Both the position numbers and the translations under genes were made by a program. A stretch of DNA of 64,000 bases from Lampris incognitus (Eukaryota > Chordata > Actinopteri > Lampriformes > Lampridae), in the NCBI RefSeq assembly GCF_029633865.1, contig NC_079216.1:19809019-19873018 (forward strand), given 5' to 3'. Below are positions 12,401 through 26,505 of the stretch, piece after piece. The number at the start of each line of letters is the position of its first letter. Position 1 is the stretch's first letter. The notes beneath the pieces are model-generated. The model worked only from the letters and a program-made list of their open reading frames with translations, had not been told where the DNA came from and did no database searches.

Positions 12401-15400
12401 GCCTCTATTCACATGTAGAGGCTTGGAGTTTCGTCAGCTAAATCCTTGAAAAGTAAACACGTTTTATCAGGCTCGTGTTTCCTCTCAAGAACGAGAGAAG
12501 CAATATTTCCAAACAGGAAGCAATATCCGCACAAAAGACGCTGCTTTTGCAACACCTCATCCTTTAGGATGGAGAGCTTCTCTTAATGTCATGGACTGTT
12601 GTGACTACATCTATTTGTGGCTCAGCAGTTTCATAAATCCCCTTATTTCTATTTGAGGGGTATTTAAAGGTATTATTGTTGCCCTTTGGCCCACAGATAA
12701 GTGGCCAGTGCTCCTGTATGCCAGGCTTTGGAGGCAGAACGTGCAGGGAATGCAGAGAGTTGTTCTGGGGAGACCCTGAAGTCAGATGTCATGGTGAGTT
12801 ATGTGTGTTTGTGTTTGTGTGGGTGTGTGTGTTTCCTTTCCTGTGAGCATATATTTTATGCAAAGATAAACACAGATGCACAGCTCTCCCCACAAGATGT
12901 CTTTCTGGAGTGGAGATCAGATGGACCCTGTGATAACATAGTGTAGACTGTATTTAAAGTAAATGCGCCGGGAATTCTCTCAGGCTCCGCAGCGGCTTGT
13001 GGGAACCGTGACGCACATTACACACAACATACATTTTATCTTAAGAGTCTTGTCTTATCAGCACTGCGTCACCTCCTCTTCCTTCACCCCTTTGTCGTGG
13101 GAACATGGCTGGAGAGGTTTCAGCTGTGGTGGACAAACTTCCCAGTGTCCCTGGCGAGCCGCTGTGCACTGCAGTATTAAATCCAGATGTGCTCCTTCAC
13201 CTGCTGGTGTGTTTCCATGGTGAACAGATGGGGGATCTGTCTGAGCCTCCCAATATCCCACCGTGCCCCACAATGCACCTTTTGTTGTGGGGAGGCTGCT
13301 CTGGATGTGCAGCCGGTGTCCGGCATAGTGCCTGCGTACAAAAAAGGACCTTCTGTTCTTTCCTCAAGGCCAATGGCAGCCAAGTGGAGAGGCGTGCTGA
13401 ATTATTTGTAAGGTCACATTCAGCTACTGCAGTCGTCTCAGGGGTACTGCGTACTCCAGACTGTCTGAGATAGCAGAGCGAGACTGAGGGGAAAGACTGA
13501 GGAAAATGTGGTGTGAATAATGGGAGGGATCATTCCTGCAACATCTGTGGCTTAGCCTACATTTACAAGAAAAAAGTTGTGCTGAATCTCTCCCACTGTG
13601 AACAGCCTTGCTCACAGGCCACTCAGGGCTCTATCTAGGGCTCAGCTCACATCAGCAAATCAAGCCTGTTGACTAGAAACACCAAACACAATGAAATCAG
13701 TGGAACAGTTATACCATCTTCTCCTTCTTCACGAATGACTGCAAACCATGCTGCATGTCTTTTGTGTAGCAATTTTAAGTTCTAGCAGAGCACAAGTGTA
13801 CAAAATTGGATGATATGGCGATCGGGTAATGTAGTGGTCTATTCTGTTGCCTACCAACATGGGGATCGCTGGTTCGAATCCCTGTGTTACTTCCAGCTTG
13901 GTCGGGCGTCCCTACAGACACAATTGGCCGTGTCTGCGGGTGGGAAGCCAGATGTGGATATGTGTCCTGGTCGCTGCACTAGCGCCTCCTCTGGTCGGTT
14001 GGGGTGCCTGTTCTGGGGGGAGGGGGGACTGGGGGGAATAGCGCGATCCTCCCACGTGCTACGTCCCCCTGGTGAAACTCCTCACTGTCAGGTGAAAAGA
14101 AGCGGCTGGCGACTCCACATGTATCGCAGACAGCATGTGTTAGTCTGCAGCCCTCCCTGGATCGGCAGGGGGGGTGGAACAGTGACCGGAATGACTCGGA
14201 AGAATGGGGTAAAAGGATGCTATGACACTGGTAAAATGAAAGCTTCCTTCATTTTGGACTCCTCTGTGTAGACCGCTGCGCCTTCAGCGGTCTACACAGT
14301 CGAAGCAGTTTTGCTATCAGTCTACAGCACGAATTTGCATGTCAAAGGTCACCAAAGTTGAACTCTCTACAAAGACATTCCTCAAATTTATTTCATCCGC
14401 GGAGGTGAATCCACCCAGAGACAATTCCAAGGGGGGTTGGAGTTGCTCACTTACTTTCCTTGTTAGCAACCTCGTGTTCATAAGCCCGCTTCCTCTTATC
14501 TTTAGGAGGACTAATTGGAGATGAACATATGTGACTGACAGTACTCTGGTATTGACTGAATCTTATCAAAAGGATGTAATTGTTCAGCTGTATTAAACCT
14601 TTCCACGAGCCAGAGAACGCACTGGACCCAAATCTGTAACCCTGACTATAGGGACGAGTGTTTCCCACAATACTGTCATGCTGTCTCCCATCACGAAGCG
14701 CCATAACCCAGGACGGTTTGTGTTTTCTGGATAAACAAGGAGGCGCCCGACGAGACAGAAACCCAGACTGTTTGCTTGGAGGGGCAGGACAGAACAGGAA
14801 GACCCCCAGCAGACTCGCTGATATCAGGTTTCCCCCCTCTCCTCATGCCCATCTCGGTCAGGCGCTGTTAAACAACCAAACACTGGAGTAAACTACCCTT
14901 AAGTGGGCGGGTTTGGTTCGACTGTGCTTGTATGTTCAGAGGTTTTCCTTCGCTCTCGTTAATGTTGTCCTAAAGCAGAACAACTGAAGATCATACCGAC
15001 AGTGTTCGGTACTTAACTGACAGTATGTAAATTATCTTCCATTTCAGCCGAATACATTGAGGACAAGTCGACCGGTCAAGTGTCACTCTTTCTCAACAAC
15101 TGCTCGCTCCCTGTTCATGTTATCACTCATATTCAGAAGTGGGAGCTGCCCAGCACAGCCGCAGTCTTTCTGCTATTGGCATCCAAGTGCCTTGCTTAAG
15201 GGAACCCTGACACTGGTTGTTATTCAGTGTCCTCACCCAGATTTTCTCCAGGTAATCCAACAGACAACCCTGCGGTCACAAGACAACTTGAAGGTTACCA
15301 TCGCTGAGGTAGTCGGTACAGACTACATGCTGGGCCTCTGTCCCATCAGACAGTACTGACTCTGTTTGATTCCACTGGATATGATTTTATATTTTGGATC

Positions 15401-18013
15401 TTTGGGGTTAAAAGCTCCGTGTTTGTCTTCTTGTTCGACATTGCTGTGTATTTGTCCGTCGAACATTGAATCTCGGTTCCACACCATTAGAGGTGACGTG
15501 TGTGTCGGGACAGCAAGGATGTAGCCTCCGTCCACCCCCCGGCTGTCCATCAGATAGAAGCCAGATGGGAGCTGTATGTTGCAAAAGCGCAGGAATTCTC
15601 CCTCCTCCCTGCCCCGGCGGTTAGCCATACATAATCTCATCTGCGCCTTAATGCACAACAGCTGCGTTGATCGCCAAGGGGAGGACAGTCTCCACGCCAT
15701 CCATGGGACTCTGGATAGTCTGGATACTTAGGATTACTGTAAAGTGTTGGCACTGTAAGATTTCTGGAAAGGCATCTTCCATATTCTCTTTTAGCTGTTT
15801 TACATCATCCTTCAACACGTTTTCTTTGTACATGGTGCATTTTTCCTTACCACTGCTATTCTGAAATTCACTTAGTAATGACTGTTACCTTATCCCATCC
15901 TAGCCTCCTGTAAAACTTAAGAAGGCCGCTGTGACTGATTAACTTGAATCAGTCTGATTAACTTAAATGGATCGCTGAAAAGGTGAACACACTATAAAAC
16001 AACTCACTGTTGGACAGCGCACCTTTGCTACTTGGCATCCCTCCCCATTCTCCACGGTCACACCTAACAAAATATTTTGATGTTTATTCAATGTTAATCT
16101 GTCCATTTAATTTTCTTCTCCCACTGCAAGTAGTTTCCATTTCCCAGGCTGATCATTTAAACCCTCCAAAAAACGACCATCAGAGCAAAACCACTCGTTT
16201 CAAACGAGAGACAAATGAGATGACCCCCCCCCCCCCGGTGCAAATATAACATGGTCGGCTGCACCACGGCTGACTGACAGGAAACAGAGTTCAACTTTGT
16301 CTTTTGGGGGAACGTCCGGGTAGCGTAGTGGTCTATTCTGTTGCTTACCAACACAGGAATCATCGGTTCGAATCCCCATGTTACCTTTGGCTTGGTCGGG
16401 CGTCCCGACAGACACAATTGGCCGTGTCTGTGGGTGGGAAGCCGGATGTGGGTATGTGTCCTGGTCGCTGCACTAGCGCCTCCTCTGATCGGTCGGGGGC
16501 ACCTGTTCAGGGAGGATGCGGAACTGAGGGGAATAGTGTGATCCTCCCTACAGGTTTTTTTATATATATGATTTTTTTTTTGACTGACTGTTCTTGACCC
16601 AACATACTTCTAAAAGGAAATTCCTGTGTGTCTATTCCATTATGCATAGTCAAGGTCACATGAAACACATGACCGGTCAGAAAAATGATGTGAAATCTGA
16701 ATGAAATGTAGGCTATAGACCTGAAATATTGAATTATAGCATACTGTCATACTTCAACATGCCAGTATAAAGTGACAGCTGAGCTGACTTGATGATGTAA
16801 AGCCAATAGTTTTACAACTGATTTTTTTGTCCTTTGAAAGACTATAATATCAAAAAGTCGTGGCTGAGACTATGTGCATGATGATACTGTACTACTCTTT
16901 TTTTGGGGGGAGGTTTCCACCCCCTTTTCCTCCACAGTTGTACTTGGCCAATTACCCCACTCTTCTGATCCGTCCCGGTCGCTGCTCCGCCCCCTCTGCT
17001 GATCTGGGGAGTATTGCAGATTACCGCATGCCTCCTCCGATACATGTGGAGTCGCCAGCCGCTTCGTTTCACCTGACAGTAAGGAGTTTCGCCAAGGGGA
17101 CGAAGCGCATGGGAGGATCGCGATATTCCCCCGCAGTTCCCCCTCCCCCCTGAACTAGCGCCCCGACCAACCAGAGGAGGCGCTAGTGCAGCAACCAGGA
17201 CACATACCCGCATCCAGCTTCCCACCCGCAGACAAGGCCAATTGTGTCTGTAGGGACGCCCGACTAAGCCGGAGGTAACACGGGGATTCAAACCGGCGAG
17301 CCCCGTGTTGCTAGGCAACGGAATAGACCGCTACGCTACACAGACGCCCGTGATACTGCACTATTTATTCTACTTGTTAAAAATGTATTGCAGCAAGATT
17401 ACGTGCGCAGTAAAACTAGAATAGCTGTGTGCGTGACCATGATTCATGTGCATGCATATCAATGAGGGGGGCCACACACGTCATGTTCCCACAGGGCCTC
17501 GAACCCCCCTGTGACGGCCCTGTTTTCATCTATACAGCCCGCCAATAAGCCAAAAGCAAAACCAAATAAAAACCAGCCTACCCAAGACCATTTGATTTCA
17601 TGTAACATTTCCCTTGCTCAAGTGTGTCAACTTTGTTGTCGGGACGTTGTGTAAAGAGCAAACAAAGATAAGACAATAAGCCCCCCGACACACAACACAC
17701 ATTCCACACCTGGCCACCTTCGTTTCATCTCACGTGTGGAAAGCTCTTCTGCATTACAAACAGAGAGCCAGCTTTAGGGGAGGGTGGGGAGGGGGGCGTT
17801 CAGGTGGGGCATTGAGGCCCTTTTGGGGTGAGGCAGGGGTCTGCTGATACTGGCGAGTGAAGCTGTCTGTAACTTTAGCAGTCAACAAACACCTTGAGAG
17901 AGACACAATAAAAGGGGAACAAACCGTCACCACGAGTTCCCCAGAGGTCACATTCACCACATATCTGCTGCACACTCACACTCACTGGAGCATCCACAGC
18001 ATCTCCTCGAGCC

Positions 18014-18104
<91 letters not shown>

Positions 18105-18460
18105 TTTCTTTGTATTTGTGTGTGTGTGTGTGTGTGTATCTTTCTTTGTATTTGTGGGTGTGAGTGTGTATCTTTCTCTGTATTTGTGTGTGTGTGTGTC
18201 TTTGTCTTTCTCTGTATTTGTGTGTGTGTGTCTGTGTGTGTGTGTGTTTGCCTTCCTCTGTGTATTTGTGTGTGTCTTTCTCTGTATATGTGTATGTGTG
18301 TGTCTTTCTCTGTATTTGTGTGTGTGTGTGTCTTTGTCTTTTCCTGTATGTGTTTGTGTGTGTCCTGTGTGTGTGTGTTGTTGTCTTTCTCTGTTTTTTG
18401 TGTGTGTATGTGTCTTTCTCTGTATTTGTGTGTGTCTTTGTCTGTATTTGTGTGTGTTTG

Positions 18461-18491
<31 letters not shown>

Positions 18492-18504
18492 CTTTCTCTG
18501 TATT

Positions 18505-18535
<31 letters not shown>

Positions 18536-19003
18536 GTGTCTGTCTGTCTGTCTGCAGGACAAAGCCAGGATTAAGTTTTCATTTCCCCTCTCATTCTGCA
18601 CCCTTCGAGGCGAGTGAAGAACGAGTAAGCAAACATTACAGAAAGGAGGGCAGTGAGAAGCCATGTGTGTGTGTGTGTCGGGGGGGGGCACATTGAAAGA
18701 GCTAATTTCTAAAACACATTTGTTCGGTTCATTTGCTCTGTATTCACACTTAATCCCCTTCCATTTCCAACTCTCCCGTTCCGCATGTCTTGAATATGGA
18801 GGAAACCGGAGCTCTCAGAGGAGGCTGGGCCTCCGCCCTGGAACACACCAGAACATCTTCCCAGAACATCACCGCTACACCGTTACTCAATGTCTCTTAA
18901 CTGTCTGTCAAGTGTTGGATTCCACACTTTGTCCCAAATCGTTTAATTATTTGCTATCAGACATTTTTGGGAAATGAGGTGTCACACACTGAGGGAGACC
19001 ACC

Positions 19004-19048
<45 letters not shown>

Positions 19049-22000
19049 TCTTAGCTGTGGCTTCCAGGAGGAGGTCTGGCTTGTTAAATGTGAATTCGCT
19101 TGTGTGTTTGCTCATTGCAAACACAGGGGGGTGATAGTCACACATACATGCCATCAACAATGCCGTCTGGGGGGGGGGGGGGGTTTGCAGAGACCATAGA
19201 GGCCCAGTATAAAGCCTTTTGTCCACCCAACACTCCGCACACACAACCTGTTGAAGCAGTCAAACAACCCCCCTCTTTCCCCCCATCCCTCCATTTCCTG
19301 GTTACCTCCTCGTTACCGCCTCCTCCATTCCTCTATTTGTTTGAAATTTGCCACTTTAAGACATCAAAGGTTTTTTCAGGCATTGCTTGGAGTCTTTGTG
19401 TGTGTAGGGGGTCTGAAATATCCAATACTTGTGACATGTATCTGTCAATCAACATTGTATCCAGATGAACTGATTCAACCTTCTTTGATTTTCTTACCTG
19501 GATTATTGAGCATGCATCAAGACATCTAGTTCTTGAGTAATTCAGTTGGCTAATAGTCAGTGTCAGCCCGGCCTGGTTGGAAAATTGTGCAAATTAGTTA
19601 TAGATACGTTGATATTTTTGGGAACAAGTTATTTCACGTGGTGTTATTCTCCAGATGTACCTTCTCAGTTTTGGTTAACAGTTGGGCTAGGTTTAATCCT
19701 CCTGCAGATGCAGTCAAACTATATTAAAAAATACAATCGTGTCCTACCAACACGGGGATCGCCGGTTCGAAGCCCCGTGTTACCTCGGCTTGGTCGGGCG
19801 TCCCTACAGACACAATTGCCTGTGTCTGTGGGTGGGAAGCCAGATGTGGGTGTCCTGATCGCTGCACTAGCGCCTCCTCTGGTTGGTCGGGGCTCCTGTT
19901 CGGGGGGGAGGGGGAACTGATGGGAGTAGTGTGATGCTCCCACGCGCTACGTCCCCCTGGTGAAACTCCTCACTGTCAGGTGAAAAGAAGCAGCTGGTGA
20001 TTCCACGTGTATCAGAGGAGGCATGTGGTAGTCTGCAGCCCTCCCCAGATCAGAGGGAGTGGAGCAGCGACCGGGACGGCTCGGAAGAGTGGGGTAATTG
20101 GCCAGATACAGTTGGGGAGAAAATGGGGGGGGGGGGGGGTAGACAATTGTTTTTGTTCTTTTTTTTTTGTCAATGTATTCATTTCATTTGCTTAACTTGA
20201 CACATTTGCCCTCCAGCTTGTGATTGTGACCCTCGGGGAGTCGCTGAGCAGCAGTGCAACAAAGCCAATGGGCACTGTGTGTGTGTGGAGGGTGTGTCCG
20301 GCCCACGCTGCGATGCCTGCGCCAGAGGCTACTCGGGCACCTTCCCCGACTGCCAACGCTGCCACCAGTGCTTCGCCAACTGGGACGTCATTGTGGGTCA
20401 GCTGACCAACCAGACCCACCGGCTGGTCGACAAGGTCAACACCATCAAGGCCAGCGGGGTGACCGGCCCCTACAAGCAGATGATAGACAACGTGGATAAG
20501 AGTGCGGGGGAAATCCGAGCCATCCTGGCCCAAAACCCAGCGACCCAGCCTCTGTCCGAGATTCAAGACTTACTGGAACAGGCGACGTAAGATTGTTGCT
20601 TCATCTGTTTCTTCTGTGTCCTCTGTTTCGTCTTCATCTTCCTCTGCTTCTGCTTCTGATTTGCGTTACTTTCAAACGGACATTCGTTTATATGAAAAAC
20701 TTAGAGATTATCACTTCAAGGCCAAAAAGGCTTTACAATTCCAGACAGGAAGTAACTCTTCCATTGAAAGCTAGTTCGATAGCAAGGTGAATTGAAATAA
20801 CTCTTCCATTGAATCTATATGCAGGTTAAAAGTAGGCAAAATACAATAAAAATGAAGTAGTGTACAAAAATAAATACTATGGGGGGCGTCCAGGTAGCGT
20901 AGTGGTCTATTCCATTGCCTACCAACATGGAGATCGCCGGTTCGAATCCCCGTGTTACCTCCGGCTTGGTCAGGCGTCCCTACAGACACAGTTGGCTGTG
21001 TCTGCAGGTGGGAAGTCGGATGTGGGTATGTGTCCTGGTCACTGCACTAGCGTTTCCTCTGGTCGGTCAGGGTGCCCCCCCCCGGATCGGCTGATGGGGC
21101 AGAGCAGCGACCAGGACGGCTCAAAAAAAAGAGTGGGTTAATTGGCCAGATATGATTGGAGAGAAAAAGGGGTGGAAATTGGGGGGGTGATTTAAACAAA
21201 TACAGTTATACGAGGTCAAAGTTCAACAGTGCTACAATCCCCAAAGTGCCCTTGTCATGATTCTTTGGATGTGATATTGATGTTAATCATGTATTTTACT
21301 AACTGGAACCAGTCATAAGGAGTCACCCATCGTCTAGCGTACTGTAGCGATTGCCTTGTAGGCAAAATACCTAGTCACAGTAGCAACAGCGTTTACTTTG
21401 CTCTGCTTCCACGCCTTTTTGCCACAGCACTGAACCCTAACACATGTCCCACAGAGCACCTGTACTAAGTTGCTTATTCTAGAGACACAGTTATCAACAG
21501 ACATATTGACAGACAGCGAAGACATTTGCAAGTTGACAACACCGGTCTATGTACAGATTGCAGTCATTACATTTGCGTGTCGTCTTGTTGCCCAGCAATC
21601 TCATGTCTGAGCTGAGCCATAAGCTGAACCAGACTGAGGAGACTGTGGACCAGGTGGCCGCAGAGGAGAACAGCACCTCCACCAAGCTGTTCGCTGTCAG
21701 AGAAGACGCGCAGAAGCTGGAACGCACTGTCAAGGAGCTGCTGGACCAAGTGGAGTTCATCAAGAACTCTGATATCAGGGGTAGGATTGTTTTATCGTCC
21801 AATAAGAAACAGGGATTGTGCTGGATGAACGCATGCATGCTTTGTTTACTTCCCCTGGATAAATGCAGGTAACATAAGTTGATAAAAGGCCTAGTCTAAT
21901 ATAGGATGTAAGACGTAAAACTGATATTTAGCATTAGCATACAGTAACGATTCCAATTGTACAGAAAAAAGATGATTGTTAACACATTTGTATTTACATG

Positions 22001-25000
22001 TGTTCATGTCTTGGTGCAAAAGTTTGCTAGCTGTATATTCTCACATTGAATCTAGAGTCATGAGAGTTTTAAAGTATTTTGGCTTTGGTCCCCACCCCAA
22101 GGTGCAACAGACAGCGTAACGAAGTACTACCAGCAGTCTCAGGCCGCGGAGGCCCGAGCCAATGCTTCCACTGGTGACCCCGGCAGCCCCGTGGAAAACT
22201 CTGCCATCCTACGGCAGACCACCGAGGACAAGATGAACGAGACCAAGGAAGAGTTCAGCAGGAGACACAAGGAGTACGCGAAGAGACTGGATGACCTGGC
22301 GGGGGAGCTGGAGACTCTGGACCTCTCAGAGCTCAGTGAGAAGGTAACTTAAATGGAACAATTACAGTTTTCAACATTATCTCTTTATATCGACCCTGTG
22401 ATGGCCTGGCGGTCTGTACAGGGTGTCTCCCCGCCTGCCGCCCAATGACTGCTGAGATATAGGCTCCAGCATCCCTGCGACCCTGAGAGCAGAATAAGCA
22501 TTTTGGATAATAGATGGATGGATCTCTTTATATCCGTACAGAAACTAACACTGAGTAGTCCTCTGTGTCTCTGAAATACTGCCAGAATTGTGTGGAAAAG
22601 TGACTGCTAGTGTTGTCACCGAGAGAAAAACCTTGGATGGGAAAACTACATTTACTTCCTGGTTTGATGTTACCTCTGGTGGGCTACATCGAAATAGGCT
22701 ACAGTATAAGAAAATGCAAATAGCATCGTTACGTACAGCTGTTGTAGCAAACGCCATATAAAGAGAGTGATTCACGAGTTGTCCACCAGTCACATCACTG
22801 GCAGACATTTTTTTTGTACAAATATGATGGTGTTTCAGAGACACATTAGGGCGCCTAGTACCATGGCTGCTAATGTAATGTTATCCCTATGACATATGTG
22901 AGAGATAATGTTGAAAGTCGTAATTATTTCCCTTTAATATAAACCAAAGAGTAGAACTCATGCATGTGAACCTGAAATAGGTTAGTCTAGAAGCTACTTA
23001 ACATGCAAAAGCTTGAGTTTTGCTGTTCCCCACACTGTTCCCTGTGTCTGTGTGGGTTTCCTCCCGGTGCTCCGGTTTCCTCCCACAGTCCAAAGACATG
23101 TAGGTCAGGTGAATCGGCCGTACTAAATTGCCCCTAGATGTGAATGTGTGTGTGTCGGCCCTGTGATGGACTGGCGGCCTGTCCAGGGTGTCTCCCCGCC
23201 TGCCACCCAATGACTACTGGGATAAGCTCCAGCATCCCCGTGACCCTGAGAGCAGGATAAGCGGTTTGGATGATGGATGGATGGATGTTCCCCACTATTC
23301 TGAAAGATGCAGCGTAACAGTTTGGCAGGTGGTGCAGTAGAGAACACGAGAGTAGAAATAAGGACTTTGTGCGATAAGGCATTTGAATATCTGACATCAT
23401 TCTGTGCATAATCTACACAACCAGATTCAACATCCCAGCGGAGGATTTAAACAACTTGAGACGGTGATGAACTTTGCATCTCTTTGCAGTGTTTCTCAAA
23501 CCAGTCCTCAAGGACCCCCTATCCTGCAGATTTTCATTGTAACCCTGCATAGGTGGCCCTGCTTGTACTTACTCAACCAATCATCTCATAGCACTTAATT
23601 ATGCAAGGTGTGCAAAATCTGACATTCATTGCTGATTGGTTGAATAACTACAAACTCGTACCTATTCAGGGTTGCAAAGAAAAACTGCAGGATAGGGGGT
23701 CCTTGAGGACTGGGTTGAGAAACACTGTCTTAAAGAATGCAACATTTACCATATGACTGAGTAATTATCAGGATCTCAAAAGGTATTTGATAGCTTCTAT
23801 GAAACCACACCTGATAAGGTCATCATGTGGTAACGCTGTAATATTTGGTTGGTCCTCCATCCTGCAGACGTGCGGTAGCCCGGCGGGCTCGGAGGCCTGC
23901 TCCGATTCTCCGTGCGGCGGTCTGAGCTGCATGGACTCCGAGGGGAAGAAAAAGTGTGGAGGAGAGGGCTGCAGCGGTCTGGTCACGCTTTCCCACAATG
24001 CCTTGCAGAAGGCCAAAGACTTTGACCAGGAGATCAACAATGCCATGGAGGAAGTGGAGAAGCTGTCCAAGATGGTGAGGAGCTTAAACAAACAAGGATG
24101 CTGCACCTGTTCGATGTGCCTGGCTAATGTTTGATCCAGAAGCTGTTCTTGTTCGGCAGTAAACTGGTAGTGTGATCTGTATATTATTTTAAGTGCGTCT
24201 GTAGCAGCCATGCAGTGCTGTATAGTTTTGAGAAACTGAATAATGACTAGTTACATTTTTGAACATTTTTGAGGTACATTTCAGTTACATTGATAACATC
24301 ATAAACAATAATGATAACAATGCACTTGAAAGTGATAGATGTGGTTTTGGGAAGTGAGGTGTTAAACTGCAGTATGTCCATGTGTCCAGGTGTCAGAGGC
24401 CAAGGTGAAGGCAGACGAGGCCAAGCTGAGCGCCCAGGACGTCCTGCTGAAGACCAACCAGACCAAGCAGCGAGTGGACCACAGCAACGAGGAACTCCGC
24501 AGCCTCATCAAACACATCAGAGATTTCCTCACGCGTATGTTAGCCTTCCCCCTGTGCCATTTTTCATTTTTCCCAAACGGCGGTTTTGATTGTGATTGTT
24601 CCAGTATCCCAGAAATACTTGTGACTTTGACCCGAGTGCTGCTTTCTGTTAGTGACTTTTAGGGGATTTAGGAATTCAAGTGTCATATATTTTTCCATTT
24701 TACTCCTTGGAAGTATGGACGAGCTAAAAATCTGATGCATTAACAAACACAAGGCGTCCGGGTGGCGAGGCGGTCTATTCAGTTGCCTACCAACATGGGG
24801 ATCTCTGGTTCGAATGCCCGTGTTACCTCCGGCTTGGTCAGGCGTCCCTACAGACACAAATTGGCCGTGTCTGTGGGTGGGAAGCCGGATGTGAGTAAGT
24901 GTCCTGGTCATTGCACTAGCGCCTCCTCTGGTCGGTCGGGGCACCTGTTCGGGGGGGGGGGGGGGCGTGATCCTCCCATGCGCTACGTCCCCCTGGCAAA

Positions 25001-26468
25001 AAGGTGAAAAGAAGCGGCTGGTGACTCCACATGTATCGGGAGGAGGCATGTGGTAGACTGCAGCCCTCCCAAGATCGGCACAAGGGATGGAGCAATGACC
25101 AGGATGGCTCGGAAGAGTGGAGTAATTGGCCAGTTACAACTGGGGAGAAAAAGGAGGGGGGAATCAAAAAAAAAAATTAACAAACACAGATGTAATTCTC
25201 CCCTGTGCTATCTAGAGGATTCAGCCGACCTGGAGAGTATTGAAACTGTGGCCAACGAAGTGCTGGCCATGCAGATGCCCACCACCCCGGCCCAGCTGCA
25301 GAACCTGACGGATGAGATCAGGGGGAGGGTGGGAGACCTGGGCCAGGTGGAGTCCATACTCAACCAAAGTGCAGACGACATCCAGAGAGCTGAAAGCCTG
25401 CTGGAGCAGGCCCGCAGAGCAAAGTAACGGCCATGGGGAGCAGTGTTAAAACAGTGGTGTTCAGCCATACGCCACAGTGAGTCATGTCTCTGCGGTCTTC
25501 ATTCCAACCCAGCATGAAACCTGCTGGTTTCACTGATGAACACACCTTCAGCCAGACAGTGGAAGACTAATTAATTGGTGAAATCTGATAATGTAGTGTT
25601 TGGATGGAATGAAAACCACACAGACATAACTCACAACTTGAGATAAGCATAACAGAAAAAAATCTTAAATTATAACCTAAATTCTTGAATTATGACTGTA
25701 GTATACCACTACAGTATACATACTCATTAGTATACCACTACAGTATACATACTCATTAGTATGCCACTACACTGCACTGTAAAAACAAACTTGTGTACTC
25801 ACTCGTATGTCAGACATACTGTTTCTTTTACTTTATTTCCAGTATTTTCTTTCATTTGTGTTCCTACCATGGCTCTCTCACTTTGTTTTTTTTAAGTCCT
25901 TCTCAAATATGTTTTCCGTATGTCCCGCAGTAAGGAGGCGACAGATGTGCGAGACACAGCCGAGCTGGTGAAGCAGGCTCTGGAGGAGGCCCAGAAGGCC
26001 CAGGCTGCCGCCAGCGAAGCCATCCAGCAGGCCACCTCGGACATCACGGTCACCAACAACCTGCTGTCCTCTGTGAGCGCCGTACTCTCATTCACACTGA
26101 CAAATTCTCCTCTTGTGACCTCCAATGAAAAGGGACAAAAGAAAATATGTCTGTCTGTCTTTATCTGTCCATTTTCTTTCACTGAATCTCATTCTGGCTT
26201 TTTCCTTCCGCACTGCACATACACATGGATGCACGTGTCTGCTAAACGTGTGCAATGTAAACATGACAACGTACACATCCCCAGGTGGAGTCCGAGACGG
26301 CCGATTCTGAATTCCAGCTGAACAACGCCACCCAGAGGCTGCAGAAGCTGGAGCAGGACGTGACGTTGTTGCAAGAGAAGGTGCAGAACAGCTCGCTGAG
26401 CGCCGAGCAGACACAGCGAGATGCAGAGACCATCAAGAAGGTGGCCGAGCAAGTCCAGAAGGTCTGTA

Positions 26469-26505
<37 letters not shown>

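Larger units (their letters stand above)
12800..16310. other. large lamb1 intron, mostly unrecognised
   Basis: Apart from SINE copy 4 and the hairpin at 14264, nothing is recognised. Minus-strand frames at 15323-15700 and 15648-15833 overlap and could be pieces of a decayed retrogene, but no domain or family motif is visible. The intron stretches 17355-18010, 18565-19005 and 19055-19740 are also empty. Confidence 0.45.
8168..20586 (+). other. lamb1: lamb1 exons encoding laminin-EGF repeats and start of coil
   Basis: Exons 8168-8311, 8571-8802, 9671-9834, 10885-11109, 11851-12068, 12697-12793 and 20217-20586 encode the regular Cys patterns of laminin-type EGF modules (for example CDPQGS, GQCQCRP, NCDRCAP, GPSCNE). 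The last exon passes from the final module (CHQCF) into the first helical stretch ([15 protein letters not shown]), with an N-glycosylation sequon NQT. The exon 8168-8311 donor splits a codon so that CRSCECDP replaces the usual C-K-P-C-D/E-C. The 7.4-kb intron 12794-20216 is the largest seen and holds four SINEs and the long TG-rich tract. Confidence 0.92.

Noticed and set aside
15323-15833. Overlapping minus-strand frames as a possible gene
   Set aside because: Two frames broken by a stop, no family motif and no flanking exon signals; recorded only as unrecognised sequence.
17857-18696. 279-codon and 245-codon open frames on both strands
   Set aside because: They translate the TG/CA microsatellite (MCVCVCV and THTHTH runs); no protein character.
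25690-25775. CRISPR-like direct repeats
   Set aside because: Adjacent tandem units without spacers in a vertebrate intron; a simple tandem repeat.
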